Positions 10,441-19,424 of a stretch of DNA of 64,000 bases are shown here, one piece after another (position 1 is the first letter of the stretch; the number at the start of each line of letters is the position of its first letter). A model generated the notes under the pieces. The model saw only the letters and a list, made by a program, of their open reading frames with translations. It did no database searches and was not told where the DNA came from. The position numbers and the translations under genes are program-made. This DNA is from Paraburkholderia haematera. Its GTDB lineage: Bacteria > Pseudomonadota > Gammaproteobacteria > Burkholderiales > Burkholderiaceae. The stretch covers positions 186,001-250,000 of the forward strand of contig NZ_CAJNBK010000001.1 in NCBI RefSeq assembly GCF_905220975.1, given 5' to 3'.

Positions 10441-11907
10441 TCAAATGGAAGCTTCCCCGCCCAGTTCAGCATCCGAATCGTCCAAAGTAGCGCCCCCCGC
10501 AACCCGCATTCCATATGCTTTCATGATCCGGTATAGCGTGACGCGCGAGATACCGAGGGCCGTCGCGGTTTCTCCCAGCCGGTAATCGTGGCGTAGCAAG
10601 GCGGTTTCGATTGCACTGCGCTCGGCCTTTTCGCGGACACGGTCGAGCGTCGTCGTCTCTCTGGACGTCTGCGATTCGAGGTCGAGATCGTAGGCCGTCA
10701 GCAGCCTGCCTTCGGCCATGACTAGCGCATGGCGCACGCGATTGATCAACTCGCGCACGTTCCCTGGCCAGTGGTAGTTGCACATGGCGTCGATGGCCGA
10801 TGGCGCGAAACCGTGAATCTTGTGGGTGCTGTCGGTCTTGTACTTCTGCAGAACATAGTGCGCGAGGATTTCGATATCCTTGCCGCGTGCGCTCAGCGGC
10901 GGTTCGTCGACGCGCAGCACGCACAGGCGATGGAACAGGTCGGTCCGGAAGCGTCCTGCGTCGATCGCGGCTTCGAGGTCGACGTGGGTCGCTGAAATGA
11001 TGCGTATGTCGACGGAAATCGACTCGTTGCCACCGAGCCGTTCAATTTTGCCTTCCTGCAGAAAGCGCAGCAGGCCCGCCTGGGCTTCGGGCGGCATGTC
11101 GCCGATTTCATCGAGAAACAGGGTGCCACCGTTCGCCGATTCGATGCGGCCGATCCTGCGCTCGTCCGCGCCTGTGAACGCGCCACGTTCGTAGCCAAAC
11201 AGTTCAGACTGCATAAGATGATGCGGAATCGCGCCGCAATTGATCGCCACGAAAGGCGCTTTTTGGCGAGGCGAGCGCTTGTGAATCGCGAGGGCGGTGA
11301 GCTCCTTTCCGGTACCCGATTCGCCGAAGATGAACACGCTGGCGTTCGTATTGGCCACTTTGCGGATAGTGCTGAAAAGCTGCTGCATGGGTTCGCTGGT
11401 GCCTACCATCGCGCTGCCATCCGCGAGCGGGGTATCGGTGGCCGTATCGACGTAGTCCAAGGCGGCCATGCCTCGCGCGTGCCCGAGCGCGTGCGAGATC
11501 CAGCCGGGCGCCAGCGGCAGCGTGATGTAGTCGAAACAATAGTTGCGAATCAGTTCGCGCACTGCCTTGCTTGCCGATTGGCTTTCAGCCGTGATTGCCA
11601 CCCAGCCGATCGCAGTCTGGCTCAGACAGGCCTTGAGGGCAGGAAAGTCGCGCGGCGTGAAACTGTCGAAATCGATGAGACCCGCGGCGACGCCTGATTT
11701 CCTCGTTGCCGCCTCGGCGCCGGCGGCGGTTTTCGCCACGACAACTTCCCAGCCGGCCGAGCGTATTTCCGCGAGGAGCGCCTCGTCCGGGGCGCGAGCC
11801 ACGCAGATGACACGGCGCTGGGTGTCCGGCTGGGGCGGGGGCGCGGATAGAGTTGAGCAGGCCATCACGCAGGAGCTCGTCGGAAAACGGTCAGGTGATT
11901 TTGGCAC
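10441..11907 (-). CDS. Sigma-54-dependent transcriptional activator with pseudo-receiver domain
   Basis: 488 aa from a GTG at 11907 preceded by AAGGGG; an internal ATG at 11865 is the alternative. N-terminal about 150 residues look like a receiver fold but lack the acidic pocket and phospho-Asp, as in VpsR-type regulators. The central AAA+ domain has GESGTGKE (Walker A), the sigma-54 contact loop GAFTGA, GGTLFLDEIGDMPP (Walker B) and the RTDLFHRL arginine finger region. The C-terminal Fis-type helix-turn-helix reads GETATALGISRVTLYRIMKAYGM. It lies just downstream of tadC on the same strand and is likely the activator of the Tad pilus cluster or an associated matrix operon, which is an inference from position. 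Confidence 0.92.
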   Translation of the reverse strand: MPKSPDRFPTSSCVMACSTLSAPPPQPDTQRRVICVARAPDEALLAEIRSAGWEVVVAKTAAGAEAATRKSGVAAGLIDFDSFTPRDFPALKACLSQTAIGWVAITAESQSASKAVRELIRNYCFDYITLPLAPGWISHALGHARGMAALDYVDTATDTPLADGSAMVGTSEPMQQLFSTIRKVANTNASVFIFGESGTGKELTALAIHKRSPRQKAPFVAINCGAIPHHLMQSELFGYERGAFTGADERRIGRIESANGGTLFLDEIGDMPPEAQAGLLRFLQEGKIERLGGNESISVDIRIISATHVDLEAAIDAGRFRTDLFHRLCVLRVDEPPLSARGKDIEILAHYVLQKYKTDSTHKIHGFAPSAIDAMCNYHWPGNVRELINRVRHALVMAEGRLLTAYDLDLESQTSRETTTLDRVREKAERSAIETALLRHDYRLGETATALGISRVTLYRIMKAYGMRVAGGATLDDSDAELGGEASI

Positions 11908-12138
11908 GATATTTCCCCTTTCCTTCTTTCTTACTTCACTGCCCGCCCGAAAATCGGCGCCGCAACGTCGTCCGACAGGTCGATGCTACTCGCTGCGAAC
12001 GCCGCAAAAAAAGAATCTTGATGCTGCCGCAACGAGGTACGCAAAGCTTCTATACAGGGTTAACGTCCCGATTCACCAGCGGATAAATGTGTGTTTATAC
12101 CTAGGTTGCCCTGGCAGTCCAACCCGTTCGACCACCTG
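11908..12138. other. Gap between tadC and the activator gene
   Basis: 231 bp. It must hold the promoter of the activator if that is not read through from tadC. No clear boxes seen. Confidence 0.3.
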
Positions 12139-13101
12139 CTAGCCGCCGCTCAAAGTGGGGAGGAGAGTCCTGTAGATATGGATAAATGCCGGCCCCAGCA
12201 GGACGGTAAGAAGGGCAGGAAAGATACAGAAAATGAGCGGAAACAGCAGTTTCAGCGCGATCTTCGACGCCTGTTCTTCGGCGCGCGTCCGGCGGCGTGA
12301 GCGCAGCATGTCCGACAGCACGCGCAACGAGGCGCCGATGCTGGTGCCGAAGCGTTCGGCCTGAACCAGCATTGCGCAAAAGGAATCGACATCTTCAACA
12401 CCGGTGCGCAGGGCAAGATTGCGTAACGCCTTCTCCTTGGCAAATCCGGAGCGCATTTCGAGCAGCATCAGTTGAAATTCGCTGGCGACCACCGGGCTGC
12501 GCAGTTCGATTTCTCCCGCCACTTTCATCAACGCCGCGTCGAGGCTGAGGCCCGCTTCGACACACACCGTTAGCAGGTCGAGCGCGTCGGGAAAATCTTC
12601 GAAAATTGCGCGTTTGCGCCATGCAATGCGGCGCGTCAGCACGAAATTCGGCAGGTAGTAGCCGATCGCGCCGAGCAGGGCGAGCAAGGACACCAACAGG
12701 TACTGCTGCGTCGCGAGCGAGCTATTGGCCAGCCACGTCAGTGCAGTCAGCGGCAGCGCGAGCGCGAGCAAGGTTTTCGCGGCGAAATAGAGCGCGGCGG
12801 CCCCCTGCGTGCGCCAACCCGCATTCATCATTTGCACGCGCAGTGCCGAGTTTTCCCAGCCCTCAGCCGGGATCGACAGTTTCGAAATCGGCTGCGAAAT
12901 CTCGGCGAGCTTTTCGAGCCATGCTGAGCCTGTCGGCATGCTGCCGGGGTCGGACATGGGGAGGCTGGTCCCGCCTGCCTGTTCGATACGCCGTCGCATA
13001 TCGCGCGGCGAGAATAGCAACATTGCGGCGAGTACCGCGCCGAACACCACGGCGAAAAGGCCGACCAGCAACAGCATATGCATCGAGTCGAGCGTTTGCA
13101 T
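12139..13101 (-). CDS. tadC: Tad pilus inner-membrane platform protein TadC
   Basis: 320 aa; AAGGAG lies 6 nt before ATG 13101. A T2SSF/GspF-type domain is visible: an N-terminal membrane anchor (LLLVGLFAVVFGAVLAAMLL), paired helices in the middle (LLALALPLTALTWLA; YLLVSLLALLGAIGYYLPNF), the conserved FPDALDLLTVCVEAGLSLDAALMKV segment and a C-terminal helix pair ending in LLFPLIFCIFPALLTVLLGPA. With TadB it forms the membrane platform that couples the TadA ATPase to Flp assembly. Last of the tad structural genes; the sigma-54 activator follows. Confidence 0.93.
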   Translation of the reverse strand: MQTLDSMHMLLLVGLFAVVFGAVLAAMLLFSPRDMRRRIEQAGGTSLPMSDPGSMPTGSAWLEKLAEISQPISKLSIPAEGWENSALRVQMMNAGWRTQGAAALYFAAKTLLALALPLTALTWLANSSLATQQYLLVSLLALLGAIGYYLPNFVLTRRIAWRKRAIFEDFPDALDLLTVCVEAGLSLDAALMKVAGEIELRSPVVASEFQLMLLEMRSGFAKEKALRNLALRTGVEDVDSFCAMLVQAERFGTSIGASLRVLSDMLRSRRRTRAEEQASKIALKLLFPLIFCIFPALLTVLLGPAFIHIYRTLLPTLSGG

Positions 13102-13149
13102 GACAGCTCCTTAATATCCTGATCTGCGGCGCGTGTGCGAAAAGTGCAG

Positions 13150-14127
13150 TCAGACGCGAATCTTCACGATGCGCCGCATCCACAGCACGCCGCATAACAT
13201 AGAGAACACCACCGTCTCGATGACCTTGATGCCGGCCGGGTCCTGCCACAGCACTTCAAGGAAAGTGGGGTTAAGGACCATCATGAGCCCCGCAGTGACA
13301 AACGGCAGCAGGCCAAGTATCCACGCCGACAACTTGCCCTCGGCCGACAGCACGCGGATCTTGTCGAACAGCTTCATGCGTTCGCGGATCAGCGTTGCAA
13401 TGCTGTCCAGTATCTCCGCGAGATTGCCGCCCGTCTCACGCTGAATGAGGACGGCGATCACGAAGTAACGCAGATCACGGATCGGTACGCGCGTCGCGAG
13501 ATTCATCAAGGCCTCGTTCAGTGAGACACCGTAGTTGATTTCGTCGAAGGTGATGCGGAATTCACCCCCCATGGGCTCGGCGAACTCGGTGCCGACCATG
13601 CCGATTGCGCTAGAGAACGCATGTCCTGCTCGCAACGCGCGGCTAATCATATCGGCAACGTCAGGCAACTGGCGTTCAAGTTGGCGCAGTCGCTGCCTAC
13701 GCCGCCGGCTCACATGGAGGAACGGCAGCACCGATGCGGACAAGGCGCCGAGTGCGGCGAACATCGTCGGTACGGGCGTGAGTGTGGCCACGGCGAGCAC
13801 GGTTGCAGGCAGAACGAAGGTCGTACCGATCAACCTCGCAATCGACCACTTGAGCCCGGATTGCTGGATCCACAGGTCGAGCGTCTGGATGCGAGGCAGT
13901 CGCATCAGCAGCTTGTCGAGCAGTGCCGACTCGCTCAGCATGCGCTGCTTCAGGATCGTCAAGCGTTCCTTATGAACCTGGCCGCCGGCGGACAATGCCC
14001 GGATACGCGATTCAATCCTGCGGGCGGCCGGACCGTGACGATTGTTCCACCACTGATAACCGCCCTCGAGTGCGAGCACGACAGCGAGGAACAGCAAGAT
14101 GGCGAATGCATAAAAGATCGGGGTCAT
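13150..14127 (-). CDS. tadB: Tad pilus inner-membrane platform protein TadB
   Basis: 325 aa from ATG 14127, which has AGGAGA upstream; an in-frame ATG at 14148 lacks one. N-terminal helix (FYAFAILLFLAVVLALEGGY), a central helix pair and the T2SSF domain with LPDVADMISRALRAGHAFSSAIG and FVIAVLIQRETGGNLAEILDSI, then C-terminal helices (LSAWILGLLPFVTAGLMMVL). TadB and TadC are paralogous platform subunits; TadB precedes TadC by 48 bp. Confidence 0.93.
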   Translation of the reverse strand: MTPIFYAFAILLFLAVVLALEGGYQWWNNRHGPAARRIESRIRALSAGGQVHKERLTILKQRMLSESALLDKLLMRLPRIQTLDLWIQQSGLKWSIARLIGTTFVLPATVLAVATLTPVPTMFAALGALSASVLPFLHVSRRRRQRLRQLERQLPDVADMISRALRAGHAFSSAIGMVGTEFAEPMGGEFRITFDEINYGVSLNEALMNLATRVPIRDLRYFVIAVLIQRETGGNLAEILDSIATLIRERMKLFDKIRVLSAEGKLSAWILGLLPFVTAGLMMVLNPTFLEVLWQDPAGIKVIETVVFSMLCGVLWMRRIVKIRV

Positions 14128-14178
14128 GCGTGTCTCCTGAGACCGCAACGAGTCAGTCAGCGGATTGGGTCGGCTGGA

Positions 14179-15549
14179 TCACGTGGTTGTTTCGAAATGG
14201 CGTCCGGGATCGTAGATCGAGTCGGGCAGAGCGATGCCGAATGCGTGCAGGCGCTCGGCGAATTTGGGCCGGACGCCGGTCGCGCAAAACCGCCCGCGCA
14301 CGTTGCCGTTCTCATCGATACCGGTTCGCCTGAACGCAAAGATTTCCTGCATGTTGACGATGTCGTCTTCCATGCCGGTAATTTCCTGAATGCTGACAAT
14401 CTTGCGTCGCCCGTCCGTCAGCCGGGCCGCCTGGACCACCACCGAAATCGCCGATGAAATCTGCTGGCGCATGGTCTTGGTCGGCAGCGACAGGCCGCCG
14501 AGGTTGATCATGTTTTCGAGGCGAGTTAGCGCATCGCGCGGGGTATTCGCGTGGATGGTGGCGAGCGATCCTTCGTGACCGGTGTTCATCGCGTTGAGCA
14601 TGTCGAGCGCCTCGGCTCCGCGCACCTCGCCGAGGATGATGCGGTCGGGCCGCATCCGCAGGGCATTGCGCACTAGCGTGCGTTGCGTGATCTCGCCGCG
14701 TCCTTCGATGTTCGGCGGACGCGTTTCGAGCCGCAGCACATGCTGCTGCCGCATCTGCAGTTCCGCCGCGTCTTCGATGGTCACAATGCGCTCATCGTCC
14801 GGAATGAATCCCGACAGCACGTTGAGCAGGGTTGTCTTGCCGCTGCCGGTCCCGCCCGACACCAGGATGTTCACCTTGGCGCGCGCCAGGGCATCGAGCA
14901 CTTCCGCCATCGGCGGCGTGAGGCTCTGCAACTGGATCAGGTCGGAGACTTGCAGCGGATTGGCGGCGAAGCGCCGGATCGAGAGCAGCGGTCCGTCCAC
15001 GGCGGAGGGCGGAATGATTGCATTGACCCGTGAGCCGTCTGGAAGACGTGCGTCGACCATCGGGCTCGATTCATCGATCCGGCGTCCGACGCGCGACACG
15101 ATCTTCTCGATCACCTTCATGAGGTGCGCGTCATCGTAGAACGTCACGTCGGTCAGTTCGAGCCGCCCTTTGCGTTCGACGTAGGTGTGCTGGTGCGTGT
15201 TGACGAGAATGTCGGATATCGTCGGATCGCGCAGCAGGCTTTCCAGGGGGCCGAACCCGAACATCTCGTCATAGACGTCGATCACCAGCTGCCGGCGTTC
15301 GAGGTCGTTGGCCGGCGCCTTCTCTTCTTCGAGAATACGCGTAACGAGCGCGCCGATTTCGTGGCGCACCTGCTCGACCGGCATCCGCGCCAGACGTTCC
15401 AGTTCGACGCGATCGAGCACGCACTGATGTATTTCTCGTTTCAATTTCTGATAAGCACTCCGTGCCATGTGAGTCGGCGAGTGCTGGCTGTTTTCGCGCC
15501 CGCCGAACGGCTGCACGTTTTGAGCGGAAATCTGTTCACGCAGTGACAT
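14179..15549 (-). CDS. tadA: Tad pilus assembly/retraction ATPase TadA (CpaF)
   Basis: 456 aa from ATG 15549 with AGGAGA seven bases upstream; a longer frame to 15573 is unlikely. This is the secretion ATPase that powers Flp polymerisation. Walker [15 protein letters not shown] lies near residues 228-241, an Asp box and [13 protein letters not shown] follow, the His box region reads [21 protein letters not shown], and [15 protein letters not shown] is the conserved C-terminal motif. The N-terminal region carries the [19 protein letters not shown] motif of the CpaF subfamily. It overlaps nothing, with TadZ ending 21 bp upstream. Confidence 0.96.
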   Translation of the reverse strand: MSLREQISAQNVQPFGGRENSQHSPTHMARSAYQKLKREIHQCVLDRVELERLARMPVEQVRHEIGALVTRILEEEKAPANDLERRQLVIDVYDEMFGFGPLESLLRDPTISDILVNTHQHTYVERKGRLELTDVTFYDDAHLMKVIEKIVSRVGRRIDESSPMVDARLPDGSRVNAIIPPSAVDGPLLSIRRFAANPLQVSDLIQLQSLTPPMAEVLDALARAKVNILVSGGTGSGKTTLLNVLSGFIPDDERIVTIEDAAELQMRQQHVLRLETRPPNIEGRGEITQRTLVRNALRMRPDRIILGEVRGAEALDMLNAMNTGHEGSLATIHANTPRDALTRLENMINLGGLSLPTKTMRQQISSAISVVVQAARLTDGRRKIVSIQEITGMEDDIVNMQEIFAFRRTGIDENGNVRGRFCATGVRPKFAERLHAFGIALPDSIYDPGRHFETTT

Positions 15550-15569
15550 GATGGTCTCCTGGAGTGGTA

Positions 15570-16778
15570 TCACATAGCCTTGAGCTTTGGTGCCGGGCTG
15601 CGTCCGAAGAAGCGGGTGAGCAGCGGCTCGCCCCTTACGCGGCCGCCCTCGGATCCTGCCGACAGGCTGACAATGTTGTTCGCGAGCGCAAGCAGACTGC
15701 GCGACACGGCGTTATTGCGGTTCAGCTTCGCGATAGGCACGCCATGGTTCACGGATTCCGAGACGGTCTCGGTGTCTTCCGGGATGACCTGATAGGGACG
15801 CATGCCGAGTACTTCCTCCAGCGCGGCCCGTGCGCGTTCCCCATGGCGCGTGTACCGGTTCAGAAGCAGCCGGGTACGGTCAGGCGGATAGGCGAGCGAC
15901 GCCAGAATCTCCTGCAGACGTCGGCCCGCGCGTACATGCGGCATGCTCGCCTGCAGGACGAGATGAATCTGGTTGCTGCGATCGAGCGCCAGGATGGACA
16001 GTGGATTGATCGATTGGCCGAGATCGAAGATCACCAGGTCGTAGCGCGGAGCGGCGACGCCCAGAATCCATTCGAGTCTTTCTTCCTTGATCTCCGATGC
16101 TTTGATCGGGTCACCGGCGCCGGCGAGTATATGGAACGTGTCGCTCACGTGCACGAGGCAGGCGTCGAGGAAGGCCGCGTCCATCCGTTCTACCTGCGCG
16201 CACATTTGCGGCAGGGTCGAGGGTGGTTTTTCGTCGGTGACGAGAAAGGCCGCGTCGCCGAAAAGCTGATTGAGGTCGATCAGCAGCACACGTTTTTGCT
16301 GACTCTCTGCGATCGCATGAGCCACGTTGCTCGCGATGAAGCTGGTTCCCGCTCCGCCTTTACAGGACAGGAACGACACGATCTGCGTTTCGTGCGCGGC
16401 GCTCGACGCCCGCTGACTCTCGATGCGCGAAAGCGCTTCACAGAGCGAAGCCTTGTTGAGCGGCCAGCCGAGCACGTCGCGAAAGCCGGCACGCATGGCT
16501 TCGATCAGCGTCTGCTGCGACGCATCGGGAATCACCAGGATGGACGTGACGTGAGGGCGCTGATGGCACAGCTTGCCGACGACCGGAAGCTCGGCGCCTT
16601 CGAGCGACGATGCGTCGACGATCAGCACATCGAAGGCGTCCAGGCTGTCGCCGCGCTCTACCAGCGACGATGGTTTGCCGGCCATGCGGGTCGTGCGGTA
16701 GTTGCCGCATTCGCCGATCAGACTCACGATTTGGGCCAACCGTGCGGCGTTTTCCGAAGTAATGAGAATGTTGATCAT
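15570..16778 (-). CDS. tadZ: Tad pilus localisation protein TadZ/CpaE
   Basis: 402 aa from ATG 16778 (MINILITSENAARLAQI). The frame is open further upstream to 17081, but that part overlaps the TadE-like gene and looks non-coding. Residues 1-125 form an atypical receiver-like domain; then a ParA/MinD-like ATPase begins with SFLSCKGGAGTSFIASNVAH (deviant Walker A, residues about 126-145), DLVIFDLGQ (Walker B-like) and RLLLNRY near 290. In the family it marks the cell pole or site where the Tad apparatus is built. It is in the middle of the operon between the TadE-like pseudopilins and TadA. Confidence 0.93.
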   Translation of the reverse strand: MINILITSENAARLAQIVSLIGECGNYRTTRMAGKPSSLVERGDSLDAFDVLIVDASSLEGAELPVVGKLCHQRPHVTSILVIPDASQQTLIEAMRAGFRDVLGWPLNKASLCEALSRIESQRASSAAHETQIVSFLSCKGGAGTSFIASNVAHAIAESQQKRVLLIDLNQLFGDAAFLVTDEKPPSTLPQMCAQVERMDAAFLDACLVHVSDTFHILAGAGDPIKASEIKEERLEWILGVAAPRYDLVIFDLGQSINPLSILALDRSNQIHLVLQASMPHVRAGRRLQEILASLAYPPDRTRLLLNRYTRHGERARAALEEVLGMRPYQVIPEDTETVSESVNHGVPIAKLNRNNAVSRSLLALANNIVSLSAGSEGGRVRGEPLLTRFFGRSPAPKLKAM

Positions 16779-16804
16779 GATCGTGGCTGCCTGGATATGT
16801 TGTG

Positions 16805-17269
16805 TTATTGACAGACGGTGCCGCCCGTCGACGACGCGAGACTTTCGCGCGGCAGGGTGGTCGTGAGCGGGGGCATCGTGAGCGTGAGGGGCACGAACGG
16901 AATCATGGTTCTCACGCTGACGTTGGTCACGCTGACGGTGACTAACGTGCACGTGTTGCGTGCCGTGGTGGCGTCGGAATCGCAACCGGACGGTGTGTAC
17001 GTGACGTTCACGTTGGACGCGGCGAGCAGAGGCAGCAGGTTTGTAATCCTGCTTTTGATCACCGCGGCATCGGCATCGCAAACCGTGGCGGTACGCGCGC
17101 CGAGGCGCACGGCTTCACTCGCGGTGTTCCAGTAAAAGAGCACACGGCCCAGTTCGCAAACGCCGATCAGCAAGGTGCACAGGATGCCTGCGACCAGCGC
17201 GAACTCCACGGCGGCAGCACCACGTTGTGCGCGCAGCCGGAATGGCCGGGAAACAGAGCGCTGGTTCAT
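16805..17269 (-). CDS. TadE-like pseudopilin
   Basis: 154 aa from ATG 17269. N-terminal QRGAAAVEFALVAGILCTLLIGVCELG: a Gly followed by AAAVEF is a class IV prepilin-type cleavage and Glu5 arrangement, then a single long hydrophobic helix. The rest is periplasmic, rich in Thr and Val, with a few cysteines. The start overlaps the stop of the preceding pseudopilin by 4 nt (ATGA), indicating coupled translation. TadE/TadF pseudopilins are processed by the TadV peptidase and are needed for Flp export. It may correspond to TadF, the second of the pair. Confidence 0.88.
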   Translation of the reverse strand: MNQRSVSRPFRLRAQRGAAAVEFALVAGILCTLLIGVCELGRVLFYWNTASEAVRLGARTATVCDADAAVIKSRITNLLPLLAASNVNVTYTPSGCDSDATTARNTCTLVTVSVTNVSVRTMIPFVPLTLTMPPLTTTLPRESLASSTGGTVCQ

Positions 17270-17805
17270 GACACTTGCCTCATCACGGTGACGATGTTGC
17301 CGAACCTCAGCGTCGACAGATTGAAGTAGTTCAGGATCGGGGAGTACGGATACCCCTTGATCTTGACTTCGACGAGGTTGATGCTGCCGGCTGCGTTCGA
17401 AGGACCGACTCCGTTGTCGTTGTCGTAGGTCGGGACGCTGGCGAACTGCGCCGGGTCGGAGGCGTCGGCGCAACTGGTTGTGTGCGCGCTGTCGCACACG
17501 ATCACCATCGAGGTCGTCAAACCGGTGACGAGCTCCGTTCCGCTGCCCGACGCCGGGCACGTCGTACTGCCATAGACGGCGAGGCACTGAGCCTGCGCGA
17601 TCGGGTAGGCGGTATCGGACGGCAGGTAAGTGGACAGATAGCGGGCGGCGTCGCGCGTGGCTTTCGTGAGTGCTTCGTACTGGTAAATCGCGTGGCCGAA
17701 TTCGGCCACGCCGGCGACGAGCGTCACGAGCGGAATCAGCACGATGGCGAATTCCACCGCGGCGACACCGCGCATGCGTGCTGGACGGTTAGAGCGTTTG
17801 TTCAT
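17266..17805 (-). CDS. tadE: TadE family pseudopilin
   Basis: 179 aa; AGGGGA precedes ATG 17805. The processing region reads RMRGVAAVEFAIVLIPLVTLVAGVAEFG, again with Gly before VAAVEF and a hydrophobic helix, followed by the TadE core YEALTKATRDAARYLSTY. Periplasmic C-terminal part of about 130 residues with several cysteines. It lies between TadG and the second pseudopilin with only 9 bp to TadG's stop. Confidence 0.9.
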   Translation of the reverse strand: MNKRSNRPARMRGVAAVEFAIVLIPLVTLVAGVAEFGHAIYQYEALTKATRDAARYLSTYLPSDTAYPIAQAQCLAVYGSTTCPASGSGTELVTGLTTSMVIVCDSAHTTSCADASDPAQFASVPTYDNDNGVGPSNAAGSINLVEVKIKGYPYSPILNYFNLSTLRFGNIVTVMRQVS

Positions 17806-17814
17806 GACAGTCCC

Positions 17815-19068
17815 CTATTGCAGCAACACAGGTACTTGCGGCCCGACGGAGCTGCCGGAGCCAGGAACGCCTTGCGTGGCACATGGGCTTCCCGGATTCG
17901 ACGATGAACCGCGGTACTCCAGATGGACGGGGCCGGCTGTCCCGCCGGTGTCCATCGGGTCGAGCATCAGCACGCAATCCCAGGAAGTGACCGGAGCCTG
18001 GTGGCTGCTCGCCAGTACGCCGCAATCCAGTTCGGGGGCGAGTGCGAGACGCCGGTCGGCGCCGAGCGGGTAGTTGCTGGCGCTATACGTGCCTTTGGTG
18101 CTGGAGCCGGTGACCTTGTCGCCCTGATAGGGCTGAAACGTTTTGCGTTCGTTGACGAAGTCGCTATATGCGTTGCTCTGCGCGGTCCACGTCGTTGGGG
18201 TGTACGCGAACCCTGTGAAATCGGGCTCGCCGTCGGCAGGTCCCTTGTACGAGGTGCCATAGATACCAAACCGAGTATTCCAGGCTCCTGAGTCGGCGAC
18301 CTTGTTGCCGGTCGAGCCGATATTCGCGCCGACGGCGGGTAGGGCGCAATAATTCCCGGTCAATTCATTCTTGATCTCATTGGCACTGTTGCTGCCGTCG
18401 AGGGCCGCCCATCCAAAGTTTCCGGGGCCGTAAGCCGGCGAGGCGCCGGTTTTCGACGCGATCCACTGCCCGACCGTATACGTCTCGCCTGCAGTCGGCG
18501 GCGTGGTCTCCGTTCCCGCCTTGCAGATGAACGCCGGAATCGCGCACGTGGTTTGCGCGGCACCGACAGTTGCGACGGCCGTGGCGGACACGGTTGCATT
18601 GGCTATGCTCGTGCCGCTGAACGCGCCAAGCACCTGGATGAACCAGTTCGCAATGTTCGCTTTAGACGTCGTGCATTTCGCGTACTTGATGTTGGCCGGA
18701 GTGGCGACAGAGCTCTTCGGCAGGAACGGATTGTTCAGCGAATCGCTGAACAGCACGCTGCTTTCTGTTGTCATCTGCACGGCGCCGCTCTGGAACAGCG
18801 CGTAGTTGAGGTGGCCGGCTGTGATGCCGGCCGCCTCGGAGACAGACAGATTGACAGTCGCGCCGGTGAGATCGCGCGCGGCGGCCAGCGCACAGGCATC
18901 GGCGCTGTTTTGCAACTCGCTTCGGGTCACGTACAGCTTGCCGAGATCGAGCGCGAGACCGACGAAGCCGATCAGTGCCACGAGCGACACCGCAACGATG
19001 ATGGACACGGCGCCGCGCTCGCCTCGACGAGTTGCACCGCACCTGCCTGACTGATTGCCGCTACGCAT
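17815..19068 (-). CDS. tadG: TadG-like pilus protein (Flp pilus assembly, TadG N-terminal domain)
   Basis: 417 aa from ATG 19068 with GGGGGG upstream; the frame extends further but without a start signal. The N-terminus has ERGAVSIIVAVSLVALIGFVG, a TadE/TadG-type hydrophobic helix preceded by Gly, then LDLGKLYVTRSELQNSADACALAAARDL, the conserved TadG_N signature. The remaining 350 residues are predicted periplasmic and rich in Ser, Thr, Gly and Asn. In other Tad systems TadG anchors or adjusts the pilus at the inner membrane. Neighbours are a small lipoprotein upstream and TadE downstream. Confidence 0.88.
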   Translation of the reverse strand: MRSGNQSGRCGATRRGERGAVSIIVAVSLVALIGFVGLALDLGKLYVTRSELQNSADACALAAARDLTGATVNLSVSEAAGITAGHLNYALFQSGAVQMTTESSVLFSDSLNNPFLPKSSVATPANIKYAKCTTSKANIANWFIQVLGAFSGTSIANATVSATAVATVGAAQTTCAIPAFICKAGTETTPPTAGETYTVGQWIASKTGASPAYGPGNFGWAALDGSNSANEIKNELTGNYCALPAVGANIGSTGNKVADSGAWNTRFGIYGTSYKGPADGEPDFTGFAYTPTTWTAQSNAYSDFVNERKTFQPYQGDKVTGSSTKGTYSASNYPLGADRRLALAPELDCGVLASSHQAPVTSWDCVLMLDPMDTGGTAGPVHLEYRGSSSNPGSPCATQGVPGSGSSVGPQVPVLLQ

Positions 19069-19091
19069 GACGCCCCCCGTGCCTGTTTTTA

Positions 19092-19403
19092 TTACTGACC
19101 GCTGGCCCCGCCGCCCCCGCTGCCGATGCCGATGACAAACGCGTTCGGCGATGGTGCGGGTTGTTGGAATGACTTGTCGTAGGTGTCCATCGCCGAAGCG
19201 GCGGACTTGCCGTCCACGCCCTGAGCCGACTGTGCGTGTTCTGCTGCGTGCGGATCGATGATCTGCGCCTGGGTGACGGTTTTGAGCGCCTCGCCAAAAT
19301 GCGCGTCCCAGATCGGCGTGCTGGACAGGCAACCGCCCAGCGCTGCACAGACCGGCACGATGAGCGCGGCCCAGCGTGCGAAAGCAAAGTGTTCGTGTTT
19401 CAT
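19092..19403 (-). CDS. Small lipoprotein of the tad cluster
   Basis: 103 aa. The signal sequence (WAALIVPVCAALGGC) ends in a lipobox LGGC, so Cys25 should be lipidated. The mature part is short, hydrophilic and ends in a Gly-rich tail (GIGSGGGGASGQ). It sits between the secretin and TadG genes where other Tad clusters encode the pilotin-like or TPR lipoprotein TadD; it is too short and lacks TPR motifs to be TadD itself. A role in outer-membrane assembly of the secretin is plausible but inferred. Confidence 0.8.
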   Translation of the reverse strand: MKHEHFAFARWAALIVPVCAALGGCLSSTPIWDAHFGEALKTVTQAQIIDPHAAEHAQSAQGVDGKSAASAMDTYDKSFQQPAPSPNAFVIGIGSGGGGASGQ

Positions 19404-19424
19404 GAGATTCCCCTTGGCATCACA

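Noticed and set aside
11898..11913. TGGCAC-like match resembling a sigma-54 promoter on the plus strand
   Set aside because: It points away from the activator and the tad genes and lacks TTGC at -12.
15564..16811. 415-codon frame opposite tadZ
   Set aside because: Shadow frame; tadZ has deviant Walker A and operon position.
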